This document shows, piece by piece, positions 53,022 to 62,657 of a stretch of 64,000 nucleotides of DNA. The DNA is from Ruminococcus sp. OA3 (GTDB lineage Bacteria; Bacillota; Clostridia; Lachnospirales; Lachnospiraceae). Position numbers and translations under genes: made by a program. Numbering within the stretch: position 1 is the stretch's first letter; every line of letters begins with the position of its first letter. Where the stretch lies: the NCBI RefSeq assembly GCF_022440845.1, contig NZ_JAKNTO010000001.1, forward strand, positions 3,224,001 to 3,288,000, read 5' to 3'. A model generated the notes under the pieces. That model did no database searches. It was not told the origin of the DNA and was given only the letters and a program-made list of their open reading frames with translations.

Positions 53022-54174
53022 CTTTTTCGCTGTATTCTTCGTACTCATTTTCACCGTCTTCATATTCATTTACGTCAACATCTTCTTCAAACTCATTCAC
53101 ATCTTCGTCATATTCTTCAAAGATTTCAAAGTCACCTGCTTCTCTCGCCTGTGTCTCACTCTTGATATCGATCTTAAATCCGGTCAGTCTGGCGGCAAGT
53201 CTGGCATTCTGTCCTTCTTTACCTATCGCCAGTGACAGCTGGTAATCCGGCACGATCACTTTTGCCGCCTTCTCATCCGGATCCGCCATTACGGAAATAA
53301 CTTTCGCCGGACTCAGTGCATTTTCGATCAGGAATGCCGGATTGTCATCCCAGTTGATGATATCGATCTTTTCGCCGCGCAGTTCTTCTACAATCGCGTT
53401 GACTCTGGCACCATTCATGCCTACACAGGCTCCGACCGGATCTACATCCGCATCATTCGACCATACGGCAATCTTTGTCCTTGAACCGGCCTCCCTTGCA
53501 ATGCTTTTAATCTCCACGATTCCTTCTCTGACTTCCGTCACCTCTGATTCAAACAGGCGCTTCACAAGTTCCGGGTGTGTCCTGGAGACCTGGATCTTTG
53601 GTCCTTTCGGTGTATCCTTTACCTCCAGAACATATACTTTGATTCGCTCTGTCGGTTTGAAGTGCTCTGTTTTGACCTGTTCGGATTCGTTCAGCATTGC
53701 ATCCACTTTTCCGAGGTTAATGCTGATGTTTTTACCCATGTTGCGCTGTACAATACCTGTCACAACATCTTTTTCTTTCTCAAAATATTCGTTGTACAGT
53801 ACCTTGCGTTCTTCTTCCCTGATTTTCTGCAGAATCACATTCTTTGCATTCTGTGTGGCAATACGCCCGAACTCCTTGGATTTTATCTCCACATTGACGA
53901 TATCACCGAGTTCATATTTGGAATCTATCATTTTTGCATTTGCCAGACTGATCTCCATCACAGAATCTTCTACCTTTTCAACAACCGTCTTTTCCGCATA
54001 AACGCTGAAATTGCAGGTTTCAGGGTCAATATACACTTTTACGTTATCTGCTTTTCCAAAATGGTTCTTACAGGCCTGAATCAGTGACTGTTCAATCGCT
54101 TCCAACAGGGTATCCTTACTGATGTTTTTTTCTTGTTCCAGAATGTTTAGCGCTTCCAGTAACTCTGTGTTCAT
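53002..54174 (-). CDS. nusA: Transcription termination/antitermination factor NusA
   Basis: 390 aa. N-terminal RNA-polymerase-binding domain (MNTELLEALNILEQEKNISK), S1 domain (VTGIVQRNMGKNISINLG), two KH domains (VDPVGACVGMNGARVNAI, LSLAIGKEGQNARLAARLTG) and an acidic tail of about 45 residues in place of the proteobacterial AR repeats. Second gene after rimP; no tRNA lies between. Confidence 0.97.
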   Translation of the reverse strand: MNTELLEALNILEQEKNISKDTLLEAIEQSLIQACKNHFGKADNVKVYIDPETCNFSVYAEKTVVEKVEDSVMEISLANAKMIDSKYELGDIVNVEIKSKEFGRIATQNAKNVILQKIREEERKVLYNEYFEKEKDVVTGIVQRNMGKNISINLGKVDAMLNESEQVKTEHFKPTERIKVYVLEVKDTPKGPKIQVSRTHPELVKRLFESEVTEVREGIVEIKSIAREAGSRTKIAVWSNDADVDPVGACVGMNGARVNAIVEELRGEKIDIINWDDNPAFLIENALSPAKVISVMADPDEKAAKVIVPDYQLSLAIGKEGQNARLAARLTGFKIDIKSETQAREAGDFEIFEEYDEDVNEFEEDVDVNEYEDGENEYEEYSEKDESADA

Positions 54175-54195
54175 TTTTTCTTTTTTCCTCCTAAT

Positions 54196-54663
54196 TTAAA
54201 AATCGAATGCCAGACGAATCAATGCGATTTCACCTTTTTCAAATGTCCTCTCACTTCCATCTTCCATCTCAATAGTCACGCTGTTATTATCATATGCGGT
54301 CAAAATCCCATAGAATTCCTTTTGTTTATCAATTGCCCGATACGTTCTTATCTCCAGCTCTTTTCCCATACTTCTGGCATAGTCTTTTTCTTTTTTCAAC
54401 GGCCTGCCCAGGCCCGGTGAACTCACCTCCATGATATACGTATCTTCGATATAATCTTCCTGATCAAGTTTTTCGCTGAAAGCTCTGCTGACAGCTTCAC
54501 AGTCATCAATTGTAATGCCGCCTTCCCTGTCAATATAAGCTCTCAGATACCAGGTGCCCCCTTCTTTTACGTACTCCACATCTACCAGTTCAAATCCCTT
54601 TTCACTGACGATGGGCTCCAGCATCACTTCTGCTTTCTGTTCATAGTTTTCCTTTTTACTCAT
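54196..54663 (-). CDS. rimP: Ribosome maturation factor RimP
   Basis: 155-aa 30S assembly factor. Family pattern: ELVDVEYVKEGGTWYLRAYIDREGGITIDDCEAVSRAFSEKLD then YIMEVSSPGLGRPLKKEKDY (key motif VSSPGLxRPL). It is first in the rimP-nusA-ylxR-ylxQ-infB-rbfA-DHH-truB-ribF operon. Upstream lies the parC terminator; I could not assign a confident promoter in the 50 bp between. Confidence 0.97.
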   Translation of the reverse strand: MSKKENYEQKAEVMLEPIVSEKGFELVDVEYVKEGGTWYLRAYIDREGGITIDDCEAVSRAFSEKLDQEDYIEDTYIMEVSSPGLGRPLKKEKDYARSMGKELEIRTYRAIDKQKEFYGILTAYDNNSVTIEMEDGSERTFEKGEIALIRLAFDF

Positions 54664-54715
54664 GCATCATCCCTGCCTTATCGGATTATGTTTCCTTTAT
54701 ATGGTCTTTACATCG

Positions 54716-54743
54716 TAAAAAAGCGGGCTTTTTCAAGCCCACT
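54716..54743 (-). terminator. Terminator of parE-parC
   Basis: GTGGGCTT/AAGCCCGC 8-bp stem with one G-T pair and a 4-nt loop, then TTTTTTACG on the minus strand; about 70 nt after the parC stop. Confidence 0.85.
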
Positions 54744-54811
54744 CTCATTCAGTAATTTATTTAATTCTTGTTTATTGTAGCACTTCTTATTATAAAATGC
54801 AAGGCGTTTCT

Positions 54812-57055
54812 TTAAACACGGATTTTTATGCCTTTCGTATCACGTTTTCCCAGTTTCAGCCTGTTCAGCGTCACTTCCTTTTCATGGTACGAAATGGTGT
54901 AATCCATCCGGCTTTCGATCAGGTAGCCCTGCTCGATCTGATCCTGTTCCGCCAGACGCATTCCGCGTACACCGATCGCCGTCTTTTTCTTATCCGGCAC
55001 CTCTTCCTTCAGGAACCGAAGGAAATATCCTTCCCTGCTCTGCAGCACGACGTAATCCATCGTATCCGCCGGCTGTACAAATACTACTTCATCGCCGTCC
55101 GCCAGCTTTGTCGCGGCGATCGTGCGTTTGGCGGCATCGAATTCCGTACCTTCCACCTGTTTTAGCATGCCGTTTCTTGTGATAAACAAAAGCTTCTGCC
55201 TCTTGATTTCTTCCAGACATCCAAGATACAGAATCGTCTCCTGGGCGGTACTGTAATTTCCAAAATTATCGATCGGCACACCCTTGTCCCTGAATTTACC
55301 GTACGGCAGATCCAGCACCTTCACCATGTGCATTTTTCCCTGTTCCGTGAAGATGCAGAGTTTATCCGTATTGCTGCACAGGAACGCATACTGATAGTCC
55401 TTGACCGCAGCCTCCTGGTTACGCTCAAACACAGTTTTGTCCACTGTTTTGATATAACCGAAGCGGTCCATCAGGATGCAGACTTCCATCTCTTCGATCT
55501 TATTTTCCTCGTAGACAGCTTCCTCAGCATTTTCTATCACCGTTTTACGTCTCTGCCCGTATTCCTTTTTGACCGCGTCCAGTTCTTTGATGATCACATC
55601 CGCCATGGCATCATAGTTATTGAGGATATTTTCATATGCGGCGATATTTGCCAGTGTCAGATCATGCTCCTTCATCAGTGCTTCGATCTCCAGCCCGATC
55701 AGCTTATACAGACGCATTTCCAGAATCGCCGTTGCCTGTCTGATCGTAAAACGAAGCTTTGCCGCCGCCCGCTCCGATGTTTTGGTCTTAAACCGGATAC
55801 CTTCGGTAATCCCCATTGTCAGACAATCCTTCACCTGTTTCTGACTCTTGCTGCCGCGGAGAATTTCGATGATCAGATCAATCACATCACACGCTTTGAT
55901 GAGTCCTTCCTGAACTTCCTTTTTGTCCAGTTCTTTTGCCAGAAGATTCTGGTATTTTCTGGTTGCCACTTCAAACTGAAAATCCACATGGTGTTCAATG
56001 ACTTTCTTAAGACTCAGTGTCTCCGGTTTCCCGTCTGCAACGGCCAGCATATTGACACCGAAAGTATCCTCGAGGCGCGTTTTCTTATAGAGCATGTTGG
56101 TCAGATTGTCAGCGTCTGCTCCCTTTCTGAGCTCCAGTACGATACGGATGCCTTCTTTCGATGACTGGTTGGAGATGTCTACGATATCCGTTGTCTTCTT
56201 AGTCTCCACGAGCTGTGCCACATCATTCAGAAACTTTCCAATGTTTGCACCTACCATCGTATAGGGAATCTCTGTGATGACCAGACTCTGCTTTCCGCCT
56301 TTTCCCCTTTCGATGTCCACTTTTCCTCTGATGCGTACTTTTCCGCTTCCTTTTTCATAGATGGAGTACAGATCATCTTTATTGACAACGATGCCTCCTG
56401 TCGGAAAATCCGGTCCCTTGATATACCGCATCAGACCCTTTACCGTAATGTCATTGTTCTTCATGTACGCTTTGACACCGTCGATCACTTCCCCGAGATT
56501 ATGGGGCGGAACGCTGGTCGCCATGCCGACTGCGATACCATCCGCACCATTGATCAGAAAATTTGGCACACGGACAGGAAGTACTTCCGGTTCTTTTTCC
56601 GTTTCATCAAAGTTTGGCACAAAATCCACGACATCCTTGTCCATATCACTCAGATAGACTTCCTGGGTGATCTTCTGCAGACGCGCCTCCGTATAACGCA
56701 TGGCGGCTGCACCGTCCCCCTCGATCGATCCAAAGTTTCCATGACCGTCCACCAGGGGCTGTCCCTTTTTAAAATCCTGCGCCATCACAACCAGCGCTTC
56801 ATAGATCGAGCTGTCCCCGTGCGGATGATATTTACCCATGGTATCGCCGACGATACGGGCACATTTACGATAGGGTCTGTCATACCGTATGCCGAGCTCA
56901 TACATATCATACAGGGTTCTTCTCTGCACCGGCTTTAATCCATCCCGGATATCAGGAAGTGCTCTGGCCACGATTACACTCATCGCGTAATCGATGTAGG
57001 ATTTCTGCATGACTTCTGAATATTCTGTTTTTATGATCTGTTCTTTTTCACTCAT
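54812..57055 (-). CDS. parC: DNA topoisomerase IV subunit A
   Basis: 747-aa cleavage/religation subunit. Active-site Tyr is in AAAMRYTEARL near residue 118, with PDIRDGLKPVQRRTLYDMYE at the start. The C-terminal domain is shorter and lacks a clear GyrA-box (QRRGGKG), the reason for calling ParC rather than GyrA. It decatenates sister chromosomes. It follows parE by 10 nt. The location away from dnaA/recF supports ParC. Confidence 0.87.
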   Translation of the reverse strand: MSEKEQIIKTEYSEVMQKSYIDYAMSVIVARALPDIRDGLKPVQRRTLYDMYELGIRYDRPYRKCARIVGDTMGKYHPHGDSSIYEALVVMAQDFKKGQPLVDGHGNFGSIEGDGAAAMRYTEARLQKITQEVYLSDMDKDVVDFVPNFDETEKEPEVLPVRVPNFLINGADGIAVGMATSVPPHNLGEVIDGVKAYMKNNDITVKGLMRYIKGPDFPTGGIVVNKDDLYSIYEKGSGKVRIRGKVDIERGKGGKQSLVITEIPYTMVGANIGKFLNDVAQLVETKKTTDIVDISNQSSKEGIRIVLELRKGADADNLTNMLYKKTRLEDTFGVNMLAVADGKPETLSLKKVIEHHVDFQFEVATRKYQNLLAKELDKKEVQEGLIKACDVIDLIIEILRGSKSQKQVKDCLTMGITEGIRFKTKTSERAAAKLRFTIRQATAILEMRLYKLIGLEIEALMKEHDLTLANIAAYENILNNYDAMADVIIKELDAVKKEYGQRRKTVIENAEEAVYEENKIEEMEVCILMDRFGYIKTVDKTVFERNQEAAVKDYQYAFLCSNTDKLCIFTEQGKMHMVKVLDLPYGKFRDKGVPIDNFGNYSTAQETILYLGCLEEIKRQKLLFITRNGMLKQVEGTEFDAAKRTIAATKLADGDEVVFVQPADTMDYVVLQSREGYFLRFLKEEVPDKKKTAIGVRGMRLAEQDQIEQGYLIESRMDYTISYHEKEVTLNRLKLGKRDTKGIKIRV

Positions 57056-57065
57056 ACACTACCTC

Positions 57066-59006
<1,941 letters not shown>

Positions 59007-59040
59007 TTACTTATGTTCAATGATGAATTACTGTCCAATA

Positions 59041-59868
59041 TTATAAATTCAAAAAACTAGTCAGAGCTTTCGCCACTCCATCCTTATTATTCGTATCTGT
59101 TTCGTATTTTGATACATTTTTAATTCTCTGAGATGCATTTTTCATTGCTACAGAATATCCGGCCCACTCCATCATCTCGTAGTCATTATTGCTGTCGCCA
59201 AATGCCAGCACCTCTGAAGGCAGTACGCCCAGCCTTTCTGCCAGAAAAGACAATCCGTCCCGTTTGCTCAGTTTTCCGTACACAAGCTCCAGGTTCTGTT
59301 CCACCACAGATATCGGGTTGAGCTTTGGAATCTCCGCCAGCTCCTGTCTGAGCCTGACTTTCTCTTCAGGGTCTTCGCATACGATATGAAACTTGCTGAC
59401 CGGTACCTGCGTATCATCCATCAGGGCACTTAAATCCGCACATTCAATATTGGAGCGCATAAGCTGTGTGCAGTATGATTCCGGAAGACCGCTCGCGAAC
59501 AGATGCCGGATGCCTTCTGTCTCCATATAAGCCTGCAGACCGGCATATGGCTCAATATACGTTTTATACTTTTTGCACAGCCGGTAAATCCTCGACGCAA
59601 TCCCCGGCGGAAAGCCTTTTATGTACAGAATTTCTCTTGTCCTTCCATCTGTCACCACGGTACCATTCGCGTTGATAAAGTATGGGATATCATCAAAATC
59701 ATGAAAAATCTCACTGCGCGCATTTTCAAAACTTCTGCCCGTTGTCGGCACAATACAGTGCCCGGCATCCAGTGCCCTGCGTATCGTATCCAGACTGCTC
59801 TTTGAGACCGTGCAGTCATCCCGCAGCAGGGTGCCATCCAGGTCGATGGCTGTCAATTTTACGTTCAT
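59041..59868 (-). CDS. HAD-superfamily Cof-type phosphatase
   Basis: 275-aa cytosolic phosphatase. Motif I AIDLDGTLLRDD with the nucleophile Asp, motif II VPTTGRSF, motif III Lys in GKLSKRDGLSFL, motif IV LAFGDSNNDYEMMEWAG. C2B-type cap; such enzymes act on sugar phosphates, FMN or PLP. Substrate unknown. It lies between topoisomerase IV and the exporter genes with no sign of sharing their operons. Confidence 0.92.
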   Translation of the reverse strand: MNVKLTAIDLDGTLLRDDCTVSKSSLDTIRRALDAGHCIVPTTGRSFENARSEIFHDFDDIPYFINANGTVVTDGRTREILYIKGFPPGIASRIYRLCKKYKTYIEPYAGLQAYMETEGIRHLFASGLPESYCTQLMRSNIECADLSALMDDTQVPVSKFHIVCEDPEEKVRLRQELAEIPKLNPISVVEQNLELVYGKLSKRDGLSFLAERLGVLPSEVLAFGDSNNDYEMMEWAGYSVAMKNASQRIKNVSKYETDTNNKDGVAKALTSFLNL

Positions 59869-59955
59869 AAGTTCCTCCGCCCGTATTTTCTGTTATCGTG
59901 CAGTAGTATATCATAACTTTTGGGGTTTGCGCAAAGAAAAATGGAATTCAGCCGC

Positions 59956-59998
59956 AAAAAGGGACATCCGCTTTTTATGATACGGCGGATTGTCCCTG
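59956..59998 (-). terminator. Terminator of the ABC exporter genes
   Basis: GGGACAATCCGC pairs with GCGGATGTCCC (one bulge) across a 13-nt loop and is followed on the minus strand by TTTTTGCGG, just after the permease stop. Confidence 0.85.
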
Positions 59999-60008
59999 TT
60001 TTATGCCT

Positions 60009-60788
60009 TTATCTTTTTGTTTTTTTCTTATAGATCATCACCGCCCCGGCATGCGCTGCGATAAGTAAACCCACGCACCATAGAACGGCGGGTAAAAAGC
60101 AAGCATCGAGCTCTGCATTGATTAAGAGTGAGCGTATTGATTCAGCAATCGGAGTCATAGGCTGTCGCTCTGCAAAAAACCGCAGAGCCGCCGGCATTGT
60201 TTCTGTCGGGGCAAACCCGGAACTGAGATACGGCAGAAACATAATGACGGCTGAGATACCATTTGCACTCTCGGCACCGCCTGCGATAAGACCCAGTATC
60301 ATTGAAATCCAGGTCATTGCCGCCATAAATAAAAGTAATATTCCAGCCACTATGAGCCACTGTGCCCCACCCGCCGACGGTCTGAATCCGATAAGAAACG
60401 CCATGCCAAATACCAGGACAGCAGTTATGATATTACGTACCATGGCTGCAAACACATGCCCTGCCAGTACTGATGATGCCGCAACAGGCATAGAGCGGAA
60501 GCGGTCAACCATTCCCCCTTTCAGATCAATATTTACACTGACAGCTGTCGTACATCCGCATTGTCCGATACACTGCAGAATGATACCCGGTACCAGGTAG
60601 TCCACATAATTTGCACTGCCTGTTTTCATTGCACCTCCAAGGACACAGACAAACAGCAGCATCATAAGTATGGGGGTGCCGATTCCCGTAAGAAATGCGT
60701 CAGGATTGCGCAGTGACAGAAGGATACAACGCTCAGACATTGTCCTGGAATCCTGTGCCAGACATACAATTTTCTCCCCGGTCCTCAT
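60009..60788 (-). CDS. ABC-2 type exporter permease
   Basis: 259-aa membrane subunit of a DrrB/NodJ-like exporter with six membrane segments (for example FLTGIGTPILMMLLFVCVLGG, VLVFGMAFLIG, GLLIAAHAGAVMIY). The conserved ABC-2 motif region ILLLFMAAMTWISMILGL and PYLSSGFAPTETMP are present. Its ATG overlaps the ATPase stop (ATGA). Such pairs often export drugs or lipids; the substrate is unknown. Confidence 0.9.
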   Translation of the reverse strand: MRTGEKIVCLAQDSRTMSERCILLSLRNPDAFLTGIGTPILMMLLFVCVLGGAMKTGSANYVDYLVPGIILQCIGQCGCTTAVSVNIDLKGGMVDRFRSMPVAASSVLAGHVFAAMVRNIITAVLVFGMAFLIGFRPSAGGAQWLIVAGILLLFMAAMTWISMILGLIAGGAESANGISAVIMFLPYLSSGFAPTETMPAALRFFAERQPMTPIAESIRSLLINAELDACFLPAVLWCVGLLIAAHAGAVMIYKKKTKR

Positions 60789-61732
60789 TGATATCTTCCT
60801 CCCTCATTTTCACCCACCAGTAAAAGAAAGACCTCCTGAAGCGTAGGCCGCTTTTGTGTAAATCCAGAGAGTAAAATATCAGCATGATTCAATCTGTTCA
60901 TAATATCAGCCAGCTGCTTTACACTGCCGTCAGTGATAATATTGACTGCAGGTATATTCTTATCAGGAATCATCTGATATTCTTTTAAAAGTTCCAATGC
61001 GCGCGCCCTCCCATTATCATCATAAAATGTAAGCTCCACCACACCCTGAGAAAGATTTTCTTTTAAGGTATCCGGTGTCCCCTCTGCTGCTATGACACCG
61101 TCATTTAAGATGGCAATGTGGTCGGCAAGCTGCTCCGCTTCCTCCAGATATTGTGTTGTCAGGAAAATTGTGACACCGGATTCAGCCAGGGATCTGATCA
61201 TTCTCCACACGGACAGGCGGCTTTGAGGATCGAGCCCTGTGCTTGGTTCGTCTAAGAATATGATCTGAGGATTTCCCAGCAGGCTCATTGCCAGATCAAG
61301 CCTTCGTCTCATACCTCCCGAATACGTTGAGACCCGGCGATCGGCAGCATCAGTCAGCCGGAAAGCATCTAAAAGCTCATCGGCTCTTTTATTTCGGTCT
61401 CTCAGATGGTGTAACGCACCGATGATACGCAGATTCTCCCTGCCTGTTAAAAGCTCATCTACCGCAGCATACTGACCGGTCAGACTGATACATTCCCGCA
61501 CCTTATGACTCTCCCGGGTGACATCATAGCCGCAGACAGCAGCGCTCCCGCCGTCAGGTTTGATTAATGTAGAAAGTATTCTGACCGTGGTCGTTTTTCC
61601 TGCCCCGTTTGATCCCAGAAGGGCAAAGATACTGCCTTTTGTTACCGTAAAATGAATTCCCCTCAGCACTTTGGAACCCTGATACGACTTCTCAAGGGAA
61701 TTTACCAAAATGACAACCTGACTCTTATCCAT
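60785..61732 (-). CDS. ABC exporter ATP-binding protein (DrrA-like)
   Basis: 315-aa ATPase of the daunorubicin-resistance type. Walker A LGSNGAGKTTTV, Q-loop LTGQYAAVDELLTG, signature YSGGMRRRLDLAMSL, Walker B IIFLDEPSTGLDP, and H-loop LTTQYLEEAE. The C-terminal extension (ELTFYDDNGRARALELL onward) is typical for DrrA. An ATG at 61741 nearly touches AGGAGG; the ATG at 61732 has 10-nt spacing and is chosen. A TetR-like operator sits upstream. Confidence 0.93.
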   Translation of the reverse strand: MDKSQVVILVNSLEKSYQGSKVLRGIHFTVTKGSIFALLGSNGAGKTTTVRILSTLIKPDGGSAAVCGYDVTRESHKVRECISLTGQYAAVDELLTGRENLRIIGALHHLRDRNKRADELLDAFRLTDAADRRVSTYSGGMRRRLDLAMSLLGNPQIIFLDEPSTGLDPQSRLSVWRMIRSLAESGVTIFLTTQYLEEAEQLADHIAILNDGVIAAEGTPDTLKENLSQGVVELTFYDDNGRARALELLKEYQMIPDKNIPAVNIITDGSVKQLADIMNRLNHADILLSGFTQKRPTLQEVFLLLVGENEGGRYQ

Positions 61733-61759
61733 GAAAACCATTCCTCCTTCATTTTAGAA

Positions 61760-61779
61760 ACATTCAAATGTATGTATAT
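61760..61779. promoter_or_regulatory. TetR operator copy upstream of the exporter
   Basis: ACATTCAAATGTATGTATAT matches the TetR palindrome at 62466-62493: the right arm TGTATGTATAT is identical and the left arm has one change. It lies 28 nt before the ATPase start, between the tetR hairpin (ACTGCC-TTAC-GGCAGT, 61792-61807) and the gene. Confidence 0.65.
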
Positions 61780-61791
61780 TGTTATTAAGAA

Positions 61792-61807
61792 ACTGCCGTA
61801 AGGCAGT
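61792..61807 (-). terminator. Short hairpin after tetR
   Basis: ACTGCC/GGCAGT 6-bp stem, 4-nt loop, followed by TTCTTAAT on the minus strand; it may partly end tetR transcription. Confidence 0.55.
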
Positions 61808-61811
61808 ATTC

Positions 61812-62456
61812 TTAAATCAGAATATTATCAAAGGCTTTTTCAGCCCTCTTACGCAGCTCATCATCAAAAATCGATAATCCTATATGGTCCAGCAGATACT
61901 TAAGATAGTCATACTTTCTCAAGTATTCTCCTTTTGTGACAGGAAACAGAATCGGATTAAACCATAATGTCATAAGAATGGTAAATGTCTCAGAAACCTG
62001 TTCCGGGTATTCTACTGTAATGGATCCATCATTCAAACCTTCTTCGAAAAAGCAGTTCAGTTTTGGTGCCACAGAATGAATACAGTCCCGCAGCTGCTTA
62101 CTGACGAATATGTGGCTGCTGAAAACCGAGGGGAGTGATTTTGCAAATTCAAGTTGTTCTTCATTTATCACAGATAACTGCAAAATCTTTTTCAATTTTT
62201 CGAACCCATTTAAACCTTTTTCTTTTTTCACCGTATCAAACATGTCATCTTTGTTAAACATACGGGTGGTAACTGCATCAATTATCTCATCTTTTGATTT
62301 ATAATGATGATAAAAAGCTCCTCTGGTTAAATCCCCGAGCTCATCTATAATATCCTGAATCGTCGTTTCTTCCCATCCTTTTTCAAGAAACAGCCTGGTT
62401 GCCGTATCTAATATACGCTGCTCCGTGATTTCGGGATATTTGTTTCTAGCCAACAA
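61812..62456 (-). CDS. TetR-family regulator
   Basis: About 214 aa. N-terminal HTH: EQRILDTATRLFLEKGWEETTIQDIIDELGDLTRGAFYHHYKSKDEI. The C-terminal ligand domain is not recognisable beyond helical content. The start is a TTG: 62456 with 4-nt spacing from AAGGAGG, or the next TTG at 62453 with 7 nt. It should repress itself and the exporter through the shared palindrome. Confidence 0.92.
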   Translation of the reverse strand: MLARNKYPEITEQRILDTATRLFLEKGWEETTIQDIIDELGDLTRGAFYHHYKSKDEIIDAVTTRMFNKDDMFDTVKKEKGLNGFEKLKKILQLSVINEEQLEFAKSLPSVFSSHIFVSKQLRDCIHSVAPKLNCFFEEGLNDGSITVEYPEQVSETFTILMTLWFNPILFPVTKGEYLRKYDYLKYLLDHIGLSIFDDELRKRAEKAFDNILI

Positions 62457-62465
62457 AAGACCTCC

Positions 62466-62521
62466 TTATATACATACATTTGTATGTATATAAGAATATC
62501 ATAAAATCATCCTCTGGTCAA
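62466..62521 (-). promoter_or_regulatory. tetR promoter with perfect 13-bp palindrome
   Basis: On the minus strand TTGACC (62516-62521), 17 nt, TATTCT (62493-62498). Directly after the -10 lies TTATATACATACA, TT, TGTATGTATATAA (62466-62493), a perfect 13-bp inverted repeat. Repressor bound here would block the start site. Confidence 0.8.
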
Positions 62522-62657
62522 CATTTGAATCTTCATCCGTTCTGCGTACAGTTAGCCGCATCAATGGCAATCACCAGAAGCAAAAACTCATCCCAGCACT
62601 ACTATCAAAAACATTCCATATCTTGGCATTGAATTTATTTTTTTAGATGTACAGGTT

